Part shown: in pieces, positions 28,001-34,900 of the stretch
Position numbering within the stretch: the first letter of the stretch is position 1
How the letters are laid out: every line of letters starts with the position of its first letter
Origin: Planctomycetales bacterium
GTDB taxonomy: Bacteria; Planctomycetota; Planctomycetia; Planctomycetales; Planctomycetaceae
Assembly: GCA_026400835.1 (NCBI GenBank)
Contig: JAPLOA010000088.1
Span: 62,001-126,000, forward strand
Direction: 5' to 3'
Length of the DNA stretch: 64,000 nucleotides
The notes under the pieces: generated by a model
The model's input: only the letters and a program-made list of their open reading frames with translations
Told to the model about the DNA's origin: nothing
Databases searched by the model: none
Program-made: the position numbers and the translations under genes

Positions 28001-28710
28001 CGGTTGGTGTCGGGATTGCTCCGGTCCTCACAAACTCTTTCAGCAACTTCAATGGCACACGAACATTCAACTGGTCTGGTGGTACCGGAGCATTCAGCTA
28101 TGAAATCATCGTCAAGCGAATTTCAGATCCTGATCAGCCCGTAGTGTTGAATCAGACGGGAATTACCGGAAGAACATTTACGTCTCCAGCATCATTCTCT
28201 TCCGGAACCTACCGCTGGTGGATTCGCGGACTGGATGTCAATGGCAACGGGCTTCCGTGGAGCCAGCCGCAACTGTTCTTCGCACAGACGAACGAAACAG
28301 TCCCGACGGATGTCACCGAGATAGCATTGGCCGCGACGACTCCAGTTGTGTTTGATGCCAGTGCAGGCTTCTGGTCCAATGACATTGTTCGCAGCATTAC
28401 GGCCACTCCGGCAGGAACCGTAGTGCAGATCGATCCGATGTCAGTGACGCCGGAACCGATGACTGATCAGTCAGTTGTCGTGGAGGACATTGCTGGCATC
28501 GATGATGTCATGGAAGAATGGGCCAGCCTGAACATGGATGAAGCCTCGACTCAGGTTTTGCCGGTTTCATTGCCAAGTGTGAAAACTCCGATCGTGTCGG
28601 CAGAGAACTCAAAGTCTGAAAGTGAAAACCGAGCAATGGAACTGCTTATGGCAGGGATGGCTCTGGGAGCGGTTGTTTCCAAAACCCGAAAGTCGAAAGA
28701 CCAGCAGTAA
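19078..28710 (+). CDS. Giant LEPR-XLL surface protein with beta-helix, FCCH-like, PPC, PKD and Fn3-like repeats
   Basis: 3210 residues. The N-terminus is basic and carries ESLEARSLLTA (about 35-46), a variant of the planctomycete LEPR-XLL motif. In order follow: right-handed beta-helix repeats (about 60-1640, rich in N-N-x-D/G turns); three FCCH-like repeats set within them (about 495-745); a bacterial pre-peptidase (PPC) domain (about 1730-1885); a Gly/Ser/Ala linker (1885-1935); an Ig-like domain (1936-2040); a second beta-helix of choice-of-anchor type (about 2041-2410, GGGIFN repeats); a PKD domain (about 2412-2505); and six Fn3-like modules each starting T-P-T-F-R-W or similar (2515-3075). 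The tail ends in a short hydrophobic stretch and KTRKSKDQQ. It is probably an exported cell-surface or matrix protein; the ligand is unknown. Composition is uniform and no frameshift is evident. A strong terminator follows. Confidence 0.87.
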   Translation: MLLNTWLSAARLHFTQKSGARRAARSASRNSVRTESLEARSLLTALVINPDTRAGYLNAAGGIEVDDLDMAGKDGLVIEGFTISPTSGDAISINLSGRTLKNLTIESILVTQYSTLGFDIDLTNITGLHTISIEDVDIRGTARGIDLTLTNTDVNALTIEDSRIPGLKVSALNGSDIGESVVTENTIAAGAGVEGILLDVNAGTADNFHIIDNAQISSVNRDFLRVNSTNAPVDGLQILDNSIGTVTQGAGLIFRAEGDTFEQSMVLTNNSTQGEWLQTFVLDLTALGLEFDATLPTGKPFTASAASQTLTGFVSSVVSADKKKLTLTFADFAPGESIPFVIDIDRAGGQAAAIFGDDLIGADITTTMQNQAKTATRLITGQMVGDPKKITASEFAIGPRTAGTTQGIVIDVTNSPTTNMLIQGNTVLGSPGHALLLDADAFSDMTGVIKGNDFSGAGRDGIRFNMIDSNFTGAVLENVIQNNGGNGIGVLPTTSRSGVVERVQDLNSVVVTTTNHGLVTGDQIILQGLVNDDPAVNHPGNGTQTITRIDNNRFRLNGVNGTLPGVSYAGGGAWYVPLVQPSGVSRGFVTVDMQNTVPQGTIRAATNAGPIAITSPNHGLKSGQRVRISNVNGNTAANGVFKITVVDANTFRLDGSTGNGVYVPGNGFGTWKANVITAAANSSSLVITSAGHGLKTGEEVRISGVLGNSAANGVFKVSALTADTFSLIGAVGNGTYGGGGTWVRLNELTSTGDVLPQRIGKNVINANGGAGIFVDVAVGTMFNGDMVANTLKGNSQTGINVKSHSFGQGTSLPFAATNKSALPALQDIGYSVNIGTNAPGDGNILEQNLRAGILLEALDYGTAGFNVAGNTISKGVNDVNDGDLSTSGDGIVINLEQDRSTVESIALFAESVIDSNLIGVDDGGNAGHGVRFEMGERTRIQDLRLTNTIFLNNALDGFHFRRSSDAYLNSLVIEKNRSTNNKGDGFDIFSKNTIKDEQDFYINENVIDNNLQYGVRMEFQADVRAFVQFNRNSVTENGSVLAPTDLPIGFHPNDGVAGSTGLAGGVGIKVFEEIGLRWTMADTRIDRNIGDGFSIDALNHDDVLTTHFDATNSTFNENTLTGLRNQGTSFGSFTVTGSQFNDNLEDGVRMVSVTDKNDTLYQRRIGGRDIDVSALNNQFMGNGQSGIQLGQGVSAVFGDGTVANANYFSGNSEDGLKLTQHNSPHADRLGLRRLIQTNRNYFQNNGSNGIDIGHDAGNTTFPTLREPGNGEHGDEVATDINVVVNNAVVSGNSGDGIEYLADSQLEVPRVTGGGQDVGFLARSSLTVSNSRVASNIGRGIDILNRRNSNSYVYVINNDVLSNGDEGIYVVNAAAGSQLQGSSADVLAVEVTDTVGGQIELRVQDNLIESNGNATDRSRVQLETTPSDFFGTGRDKTGQAYNGTRNSLGELVSDWAPNTELIPGTLGGLVVRVGSLDSVGSLAAANAGFELGQSGIDAEVWNNSFDGNFGPDVYFDSFTSGLAGQTLGGFNAAQGFGFNGVRDPLSRFDLSFRRNQGNQLDVINGFAYQDNWESKFKSRNGVGNPPTSSAPNDSLTLDDPGHWDQEPGDLWSRKRNMTRTSGRIDNRMGDVPGSHNFVDPGVNWSYDGTGTSTWRVESDFDFNNFGQSSSTDGYSNFYTEVNFLDGQFFPDSPWSYQWDTGINTGSFTGQTPYSLSRGDIFNVRAGENPIVADELDDNNGFVSAFDLGSIAGAGNVVNDRTVDGNLNLNVKGDRDYFRFTPAGTGALDVNLDVLDGLGDNLRYMIYEVDATNRTEEVAKFLTPNQLPAYVTVNPGGSSTMSTTVVAGREYVIEILSDEFASTGFTANGKPFNYGTTRSYQLSIDAPAAPPGGASSPSTSGAGSGAFSGGSVSGPVPSVESGGAGAGASGASIPGARPTAAFVAVSPDPRSTSAGGVTLNFSEDVAGVDIADFSLTRNGVSVPLTAGMMTRISASRYLLNLSTNTATAGTYLLTLRASGSGILDSENLALLTNATETWVTSTAVNTVADTPDTNLGDRLSLDINGSVSLRASVMESNQVPHLDEIQLGSGQYVLTQLGRFEDDALTGDLDIKGSTTIRGVSAAATIIMGADIDRIFHVFPRATLTLENLTIRGGEAFDGGAIFNEGTVILRNVNVLDNEAFNQGGGIFNAPNSVLNVFGSSIDTNVAGSRGGAVNNLGTTTYLNTTIARNTAISRGGGIFNEGSATASLINVTVAGNTAASRGAGLASEGSRTSTLGNSIIEANVTVARVPASGATINRDLMGVVISLGNNFIQVLDSRSTTATTAGLLTSDKFGRDATPFATLTSALARGASNGVGFRALIPSRAAVDGGSNSVYPGSNLLSQKDAIGNPRLIEGNSDGIITIDAGAVEHLVNTPVAIFTATPNPAAFGDPVSFDGRGSTHPNPAVGIIVLWEWDYDFNATNGFVPRLTGSTASRTYPSSPKTNYTVMLRVTDNFGNVGFFSREIVIGKPTTPVIDRPAAARPGVKPVTTDLTPTFRWTADPATYDLELFRITGTSRVPVFPLVSLTTKTYTPTTPLAMGEYELIVTARNNSFSSPSAPYRFLVGGMSGLAPTGDTFDLTPKFRWGSVIGSSRYELQVRRVLPTVVQGVVSEAFISDTSFEPTTSLGLGKFEWQVRAYDIDGVAGAWSSVQTLTIKQIAMTTPGPVTVDTTPTFTWTNMDSGDGTTRYEFWLNRIGGQAKLIVEPSLSTTSYTPTTPIPNGTYDAWVRPLSADGEGGLWSFTRRFVMDYRVGPVTYAPVGVSTDTTPTFRWQAADGASGYNLWVDNLSTGVEKTIFVRVPQQANSAEISYTPTVALTAGNYRWWVQTVAPSGLTTSYSAGTDFNVPVPSILSPRGSIASNLPLFRWSGVTGYVSYELWVDKATSGAKEVLRVKGITTTSYQTTLPLENGDFKVWVRGYDKDGNISQWSGPADFTVTVGVGIAPVLTNSFSNFNGTRTFNWSGGTGAFSYEIIVKRISDPDQPVVLNQTGITGRTFTSPASFSSGTYRWWIRGLDVNGNGLPWSQPQLFFAQTNETVPTDVTEIALAATTPVVFDASAGFWSNDIVRSITATPAGTVVQIDPMSVTPEPMTDQSVVVEDIAGIDDVMEEWASLNMDEASTQVLPVSLPSVKTPIVSAENSKSESENRAMELLMAGMALGAVVSKTRKSKDQQ
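20566..21305 (+). repeat. Three tandem ~70-85-residue FCCH-like repeats inside the giant protein
   Basis: Three consecutive units in the translated protein share the pattern NHGL-x(2)-G-x(2)-V/I, a GN-x-AANGVFK-type strand, N/D-TF-x-L-x-G and a closing GGGTW-like turn. The first unit is more divergent than the other two, which suggests the last two duplicated more recently. Confidence 0.7.
26640..28290 (+). repeat. Six Fn3-like modules of about 90 residues at the giant protein's C-terminal end
   Basis: Each module opens with a D/N-x-TPTFRW-like strand, continues with Y-x-L-W-V/Y-E-L, and closes with TSYTPTTPL-like and G-x-Y-x-W-W/V-R strands before W-S. Openings lie near 26655, 26925, 27190, 27475, 27755 and 28045. 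Such tandem arrays act as stalks or binding modules. Confidence 0.75.
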
Positions 28711-28743
28711 TCGGGGTTGTTTCAAACGCGAATGAAAAACAAG

Positions 28744-28776
28744 ACGACCGGCTGAATTTTCGGCCGGTCGTTTTTT
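28744..28776 (+). terminator. Rho-independent terminator of the giant gene
   Basis: ACGACCGGC (28744-28752) pairs exactly with GCCGGTCGT (28763-28771) across a 10-base loop, followed by six T. It lies 34 bp after the stop codon. Confidence 0.9.
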
Positions 28777-28799
28777 GCTGGCGGAGCGTTGATTCAATG

Positions 28800-28930
28800 A
28801 GTTTTCAAAACCCGAAACGGTTGTGAGGGATCAATTTGCCACTGTTTTGACGCAAAATCCCTCGGTGAAGCTTTTTGAAGTTGCGAGTTTGAGTCCGTCA
28901 CAACCCGAAACATAAGCGACGGATTGAGCC
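28800..28930. repeat. Degenerate palindromic repeat cores
   Basis: AAAACCCGAAACGG with GTGAGGGAT, then AATCCCTCGGTGAAGC, then a GAAGTTGCG-like outer arm and CACAACCCGAAAC with AAGCGACGGATT. These are eroded versions of the inner and outer arms of the 171/172-bp element, adjoining the intact copy at 28973. Confidence 0.65.
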
Positions 28931-28972
28931 GTCGCTTTTTACAAGCGTCTCCTTAAATCCCTCGCTGACGCG

Positions 28973-29144
28973 TTTTGAAGTTGCGCATTTGGGGACTGCG
29001 GAAGATCAAGGGGGCGAAAACACAGGGGATTATCATAACCCGAAGCGTCAGCGAGGGATTTTCCTGAACACCGCGTAAAGAGCAAAAGCACAATCCCTCG
29101 CTCACGCAGCGGGTTGGGATGGCGGCAAACGCGCAACTTCAAAA
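28973..29144. repeat. 172-bp nested-palindrome (MITE/REP-like) element, copy 2
   Basis: Outer arms TTTTGAAGTTGCGCATTTG (left) and GCGCAACTTCAAAA (right) enclose inner arms CGTCAGCGAGGGATT and AATCCCTCGCTCACG. Its reverse complement aligns along its length with the 7685-7855 copy, so the two copies are inverted relative to each other. No coding capacity. Confidence 0.8.
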
Positions 29145-29602
29145 CTGACGCGTCGGGTTATGATAACTCCCTGTGTTTTCGCCCCGCTGATCTCTCCGAG
29201 TCGTGAACAGTGCAACTTCAAAACTGACGTTTCAGGTGTTGCAGAACGATGCAGCCTCGGCTTCTCGCTGCGTTTTGCGTCAGTCTTTGGTTGCGTACCG
29301 AGGGGTCTCGGTGTATGGTCCAAAGCAGGGAAATATCGCAAGAAACGTGCTTTTCGCAAAGTTTTGATGTGTTCAGGAAATTTTTGCGGATGTGCTACGG
29401 TATTTGCGTTACTGATATCGACAGATGGTGTCTGCTGCGTTTTGAATCACATCAATGCCTCGCAGATCGGTGTTAAGGGTCGGAAGATTCACCTGACGGA
29501 CAGGACGGTCCCCAGATAGTTGCCTTGCCCGACTGCTGTTGTGTACGTTATTTTGAAATCACTCCGTGCCTTTCTAAGTCTCGCTTTTCGGGAGTCAAGC
29601 TC

Positions 29603-30766
29603 ATGCAAACGCGTCGTTCACTCATCCTGTCGAAGACATCTCGACGCGGATTCACCCTGATCGAGTTGCTGGTGGTCATCTCCATTATCGCAACTCTGAT
29701 GGCCCTGATCCTTCCAGCCATCCAGCAGGCCCGTGAAGCTGGACGCAGAACTCAGTGCCAGAACAATCTCAAGAACATCGCTCTTGCCGCGATCAGCTTT
29801 GCAGAAACCCGCCGAGGGGTTCTGCCCCCTTACGGTACGTTCGCTGCCGCTAATGCACCAGCCAAAACCAATCTGTTCTCCTCACATAGCTGGGCTGTGG
29901 ATCTTCTTCCACAATTGGATCAGCAGGCCATCTACGAGCGTTGGAATTTTGGAGTACCGTTTACGGACTCTTCAGTGAGCCAAAACTCTGTGATGGCCGC
30001 AAAGTCCATTCCAGTTTTGGCATGCCCCAATGATGATACTGCTGTCGGTGTCGATGGTGGCCTGTCGTATGTCGCCAACTGTGGTGTTGGCGATGGATAC
30101 ATTGATGTGACTGCAACCGGGCCAAACTCAACGAATACCTTTGGCCACGGCTGGTCGATTGAACCGCTGGCCTGGAGCGGAGCATCAACTACGGCTCAGG
30201 ACATTGCCACCAATGCAGAGCTCACTAAGGAACTCGGTGTCTTTGGTCCTCGAATCGATTGCTTGACTCCAGCCGTGAGCGTTACTGGCGCAGCAACCCC
30301 ATCTGCATCGACTTCACCGTCAAGTGCAAACATCGGTCGTATCTACGACGGTGCTTCCAACGTTATCCTCTTCACGGAGAATGTAAATGCCGGAAAGAAC
30401 CTTTTGACGGCTGGCAATTCGTTCGCTGATCCATCCCTCCGCAGTTGCGGCTTCTTCTTCGGAGTCAATGCTGGTACTCCCGGCACTTACGGCAGCCTGT
30501 CGGGACTGCCGTTCACACCTCAAGGCGGGATCTCAGGAAATCGCTTTGTCAATCAGGAAAAGAACGGTATTGATGGTGCTGCTCCAACTCCAAACAGCCG
30601 CCATATTGGGATCATCGTTGCCGCGTTCTGTGATGGTACGGTCAGAACAATCACCGAAAACATCTCACGCGACGTCTACACACGACTGATTACGTCCGGT
30701 GCCGCTCGTCCACGAACAATCGCCAGCTGGGGTGCTGAAGCTCCACTGGGTGGAAACGAATTCTGA
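29603..30766 (+). CDS. DUF1559 pseudopilin-like protein (type IV prepilin N-terminus, H-X9-DG)
   Basis: 387 residues from ATG 29603, preceded by a GGGAG-type ribosome-binding site. The prepilin signal is [17 protein letters not shown] (residues about 14-30): cleavage is expected after the Gly, with Phe+1 and Glu+5 as in type IV prepilins and type II pseudopilins. DUF1559 follows, with [19 protein letters not shown] just after the helix. The family's C-terminal H-X9-DG motif is present as His...CDG ([12 protein letters not shown]). These proteins are expanded to dozens of copies in planctomycetes and are thought to form or decorate surface fibres or secretion pseudopili. The frame is open upstream to 29525, but that extension lacks family sequence. 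It is its own transcription unit, ending at the 30799 terminator. Confidence 0.92.
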   Translation: MQTRRSLILSKTSRRGFTLIELLVVISIIATLMALILPAIQQAREAGRRTQCQNNLKNIALAAISFAETRRGVLPPYGTFAAANAPAKTNLFSSHSWAVDLLPQLDQQAIYERWNFGVPFTDSSVSQNSVMAAKSIPVLACPNDDTAVGVDGGLSYVANCGVGDGYIDVTATGPNSTNTFGHGWSIEPLAWSGASTTAQDIATNAELTKELGVFGPRIDCLTPAVSVTGAATPSASTSPSSANIGRIYDGASNVILFTENVNAGKNLLTAGNSFADPSLRSCGFFFGVNAGTPGTYGSLSGLPFTPQGGISGNRFVNQEKNGIDGAAPTPNSRHIGIIVAAFCDGTVRTITENISRDVYTRLITSGAARPRTIASWGAEAPLGGNEF

Positions 30767-30798
30767 TCCTCAGAAGAAGTCTCCTGAAACTCACCCAA

Positions 30799-30833
30799 AC
30801 CGTCTGGCTTCTTCAGAGGCCAGGCGGTTTTTT
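30799..30833 (+). terminator. Rho-independent terminator after DUF1559 gene
   Basis: ACCGTCTGGC pairs with GCCAGGCGGT (one G-T wobble), loop of 10 bases, then six T. It separates the DUF1559 gene from the bat block. Confidence 0.88.
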
Positions 30834-30874
30834 CGTTTCGACATTTCCGACTCCTAACATCGACCGCTCACATT

Positions 30875-30903
30875 TTGAAAACCGCGGGCTCTGATGTTAT
30901 GCT
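30875..30903 (+). promoter_or_regulatory. Putative sigma70-type promoter of batA
   Basis: TTGAAA (30875-30880), a 17-bp spacer, then TATGCT (30898-30903). Transcription would start about at the A of the batA ATG (30910), implying a leaderless or near-leaderless mRNA. Prediction by eye only. Confidence 0.4.
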
Positions 30904-30909
30904 GTCAGT

Positions 30910-31986
30910 ATGGATTCTTTTCGTTTCTACTCCCTGATGTCCCTGCTCCTGCTGCCGATGGTCGTCGTGCTGGTCGGCCTGTCCCTGCGAACTCGCAGTA
31001 AGTCGACAGTTCTCTTCTCCAGCATCGCAACATTTCAATCTCTGCCAGTGACATGGATGCAGCGAATCCGCCGAACCTTGCCTTGGTTTTACGGTGCGGG
31101 ATTGGTCCTTCTTACGATCGCTCTCGCCAGACCTCAGGCCGGTAAGTCCGAATCCCGAATGTCCAGCGACGGCATTGCCATCGAGATTGTCCTGGATGTC
31201 TCCGGTTCTATGGAGGCACTTGACTTCGAACTTAACGGCCAGAACGTAAACCGCCTCGAAGCCGTGAAGCATGTCATCACCGATTTTGTGATCGGTTCCG
31301 ATGACGATAAACTGGCAGGGCGAAAAGACGACCTCATTGGTGTCGTTGCCTTTGGCGGTTTTGCCGACAGCAAGTGCCCGCTAACTCTCGATCATGGCGC
31401 GCTGGTTGACATCATTGACAGTCTGCAGATCCCCAAACCTCTTCGCGACAGACAGGGACGAATCCTGAATGCAGAATCCATGCAGGAAGAACTGGCGACC
31501 GCGATCGGCGACGGCCTCGCCCTCGCGGCTGATCGCCTGCGTGATACCAGCTCAAAAAGCAAAGTCATGGTGCTGCTGACAGACGGCGACAACAATGCCG
31601 GTGCCATCGAGCCGCGTGAAGCCGCTGCCATCGCGAAAGAACTGGGCATCAAAGTTTACACGATCGGGATCGGTCGGAATGACGTCGTGCCCGTGCCGCA
31701 GGAAGATGAGTTCGGCAGAACCGTACTGGTGCCCGCTCGCTTTCGAATCGATGAGGAACTCCTGCGTGAGATTGCTCAAACGACCGGAGGTACATATTTT
31801 CATGCGTCGGATTCTGCGGGGCTGGCCGAGGTCTACAGTGAAATCGATCGACTTGAAAAGAGTCGCGTCGAAGAATCAAAATACTCCGAGTATACAGAAC
31901 TGTTTCGCTGGTTTGCGGGCTCCGGACTGGCCCTGATCGTTGCTGTCAATATTCTTCTCGAAACACGTTTCCGATCGCTGCCGTGA
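30910..31986 (+). CDS. batA: BatA-like VWA-domain membrane protein
   Basis: 358 residues. Two N-terminal membrane helices (about 8-26 and 58-76), a von Willebrand factor A domain (about 88-300) and a C-terminal helix (about 333-350) give the usual Bat topology. The metal-ion-dependent adhesion site is intact: Asp96-x-Ser98-x-Ser100 (DVSGS), a conserved Thr region and LLTDGDN. ALARPQ before the VWA domain is typical. Bat (Bacteroides aerotolerance) proteins are thought to form an envelope complex supporting stress resistance, usually with a MoxR AAA+ ATPase. No ribosome-binding site is seen at the start, consistent with the leaderless prediction. It is followed by batB-C with a 4-bp overlap. 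Confidence 0.9.
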   Translation: MDSFRFYSLMSLLLLPMVVVLVGLSLRTRSKSTVLFSSIATFQSLPVTWMQRIRRTLPWFYGAGLVLLTIALARPQAGKSESRMSSDGIAIEIVLDVSGSMEALDFELNGQNVNRLEAVKHVITDFVIGSDDDKLAGRKDDLIGVVAFGGFADSKCPLTLDHGALVDIIDSLQIPKPLRDRQGRILNAESMQEELATAIGDGLALAADRLRDTSSKSKVMVLLTDGDNNAGAIEPREAAAIAKELGIKVYTIGIGRNDVVPVPQEDEFGRTVLVPARFRIDEELLREIAQTTGGTYFHASDSAGLAEVYSEIDRLEKSRVEESKYSEYTELFRWFAGSGLALIVAVNILLETRFRSLP

Positions 31987-34900
31987 CTCTCATGGAATGG
32001 CAAACACCACAATTTCTGTATCTGATTCTGCCGCTCTGCCTGAGCTGGTTTGCGCTGGCTCTGTATTCAGAAAAACGTCGACAGCTGGCCCGTGACGCAT
32101 TTATAGCACATGCGATGCAGGACCGCATTCTTCCTGCGAAGTCTCGCATCCGTTTCTGGTGCAAACTCTTCCTGTTTGAAATCGCCCTGGCAACAGGGCT
32201 AATTGCTCTCGCCGGGCCGCGTTTCGGGACGCAGGTCGAACAAGTCGTTCCTCGGGGCAGTGATCTCTACGTGCTGATCGATGTTTCTCGCTCGATGCTG
32301 GCCGACGACGTCGTTCCATCCCGACTGGAAAGAGCAAAGGCGGATGTGAGTTCTCTCGTCAATCGACTGAACGGGGAACGCATCGGACTGATTGCATTTG
32401 CCGGAAAAGCGGTCGTGAAGTGCCCACTCACGATCGACTACGATTCATTCCGACGCGCCCTGATGGAACTCGATCCCAACAGCGCGCCGCGAGGTGGTAC
32501 TGCGATCGGTGATGCCATTCGCAAAGCGGTGGAGGTCTTCCACGCGGGGACTCAACGAGATCAGGCGGTTCTGCTGATTACGGACGGTGATGATCAGGAA
32601 TCCTTTCCTCTGGAAGCAGCAACGGTCGCGGCGGAAAGAAAGGTTACGGTGTTTACGGTCGGGCTCGGTGATGCCAGCTCAGGGGCAAGAGTTCCTGGCC
32701 AGTCTGGTAATTCTTCCTTCGTAGAGCATGAAGGCCAACAGGTATGGAGCAAACTGAATGGAAGCCTATTGAGCGAAATCGCGTTGAAGACGAACGGAGT
32801 CTATATTCCGGCCGGTACTCGATCGTATGACCTCGGGGAACTTTATGCTCAGCATTTGCAGGGTCGTACAGGTGATCAATCAGAAACGCAGCAGCGAATC
32901 CGGAAGTCCGAACGCTTCCAGATTTTTCTAAGCCTCTCGTTGCTCGCATTGCTGATTGATCTGTGCATCAGCCGTTACTCAAAGATTCCCGTCCGCCAAT
33001 CAACGGCTGCACCGACAGCACCTCGGTCTCCGGGAATTCGTTCCTCTCGATCAGACCGTGAAAGAACATTTTCAGGAGCCCCATCGCTTCCGGCTGCCAC
33101 TCATCGATCTTCGATGACTCTCCCGTGGCTGGCCGGGATCAGCATCGGCTTGATTTCGGAACAAACTCTCGCTGGCGAATCTCACGAACAAGTCCGCGCG
33201 GGCCTCCGGCACTATCAGGCGGCCGATTACGACTCCGCTGAAAAGCTGTTTGCGACCGCAGCCGCGGAGTTGGACAAAGATCGATCATCACAGGCTGCCA
33301 TCGCAGCATTCGACGAAGCGTGTGCTCTGCATCGCAAAGGCGACAAAGAAAAGGCTCATGAACGGTATCTGAAAGCGGGGCTAAGTCCTGATAAAGCAAT
33401 CGCGACGGCTTCACATTTCAATCTTGGTACTTTGTCCGCGGAGAATGCCCGCAGCATCGCTGGAGAGAATCCAGAAAAAGTCACTCCAGAAGATCGGCAG
33501 AAGATCCTCGATGAACTCAAGCAGTCCGTGGCCTCTTATCGACACGCTCTGGAAATGAATCCGGATCACCAGCAATCACGCAGAAATCTGGAGCTGGTCC
33601 GAACGTGGATCAAATATTACTCTGACCGCTGGAACGAGATCGATCGCCAGAAGCGCCGGGATGAATCCAACCTGATTCAGTATCTCGAGTTCCTGATGAC
33701 GACTCAGACTGCGATGCAGGACGCCATTCAGCAGTTGCCTGAAAACGTTCCGCTCGATGTCTACGCTCAATTCAAAACAGATCAGGATGAACTGGCGGAA
33801 GAACTGCCGTTTCTGCGTGAGAAGATTGCCGCGGAACTGCGGCCTCAGGAATCCTCACCGGGAGCAAACACACCAGCCCGGTTAACGCCGCCACCGTCAA
33901 TATCGCCCGAGGTGAAAGCAGGGATCGAACTCCTGCAAAGCTGGTCCGACAAAGCCGCTGACAGTATGCAGTCGGCCTCGAGTGCTCTCTTGAAAACAAA
34001 GACTGCAGATGCTGTGACGCATCAGCAGGAAGCCGTGACTCAGCTCGACCAAATCTGGGATGCTGTCATCCCGTTTCATCCGCTGTTGGCGAAAGAGCTG
34101 AGCGATCAGACCGCGATTGCAGAGCAACTGGCTCCGCTCAATACCACTCCGTCGCCATCAACCGAGGAACCTGAATCGGCAGCCTCTCCGCTGCCGGAAG
34201 GTTTTGTTCCGATCTCTCCTGCTGCTGACGCTTCAGACAAAACTACTGAAACAGAAAAGCCCGCGGACAATACAGAGAACAGCAGCCCTCAGGCAGGATC
34301 TGCTCCGTTCTCTCCCGGCGCTGAAATCAACGATTCAGAGCTGCAAGATCTGTTGGAGCAACAGTCGAAGACTCTTCGTAAAGCAAGATTGCTGGCTCCT
34401 AAGGCTCAGGCTGAACTCAGTCGCCTTGATGCAAATCCGGCTGAGTCTGTTTCTGCTGCACCAGTTCCAGATGTAACGCCGGACACTGAGCCCGCCAATC
34501 CAATGCCCGCGCCTCAAGTCGATCCGGAGAAGATCAAGCTGGGTCTTCAGAAGGCCGTGGAGCTTTCACCCAAAGCCGCTGAAGCGATGGAAGTGGCTGT
34601 CGACCATCTGCAGCGCAAGGACCCAAAGTCTGCCGCAGCATCCGCCGAGAAAGCTCGAAGAATTCTTGAAGAGATCCAGAACGCTCAGCCTGAACAGCCT
34701 CAGCAGGATCAGGACGACGAGGAGCAGAACGACCAGGATCAGGACAACAAAAAACAGGACGAGCAAAAGAACGACGATCAGCAGAAAGAAAATCAGCAGA
34801 ACGACGACAACAAGAAGTCGCAGGACCAGGATCAGAAACAGAAACAGGATTCAAAACAGAAACAGAACGAGAAAGAACAGGGCGAAGATAAGCAGAAAAA

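Larger units (their letters stand above)
28711..29602. other. Repeat-rich spacer between giant protein and DUF1559 gene
   Basis: About 890 bp. It holds a terminator (28744-28776), degenerate palindromic repeat cores (about 28800-28930), a full 172-bp element (28973-29144) and outer-arm remnants near 29148-29235. The remaining 370 bp before the DUF1559 start show no recognised feature. Confidence 0.65.

Noticed and set aside
28797-29240. Possible CRISPR array
   Set aside because: The repeats alternate in orientation, vary in sequence and spacing and form nested palindromes. There are no regular spacers and no cas genes nearby.
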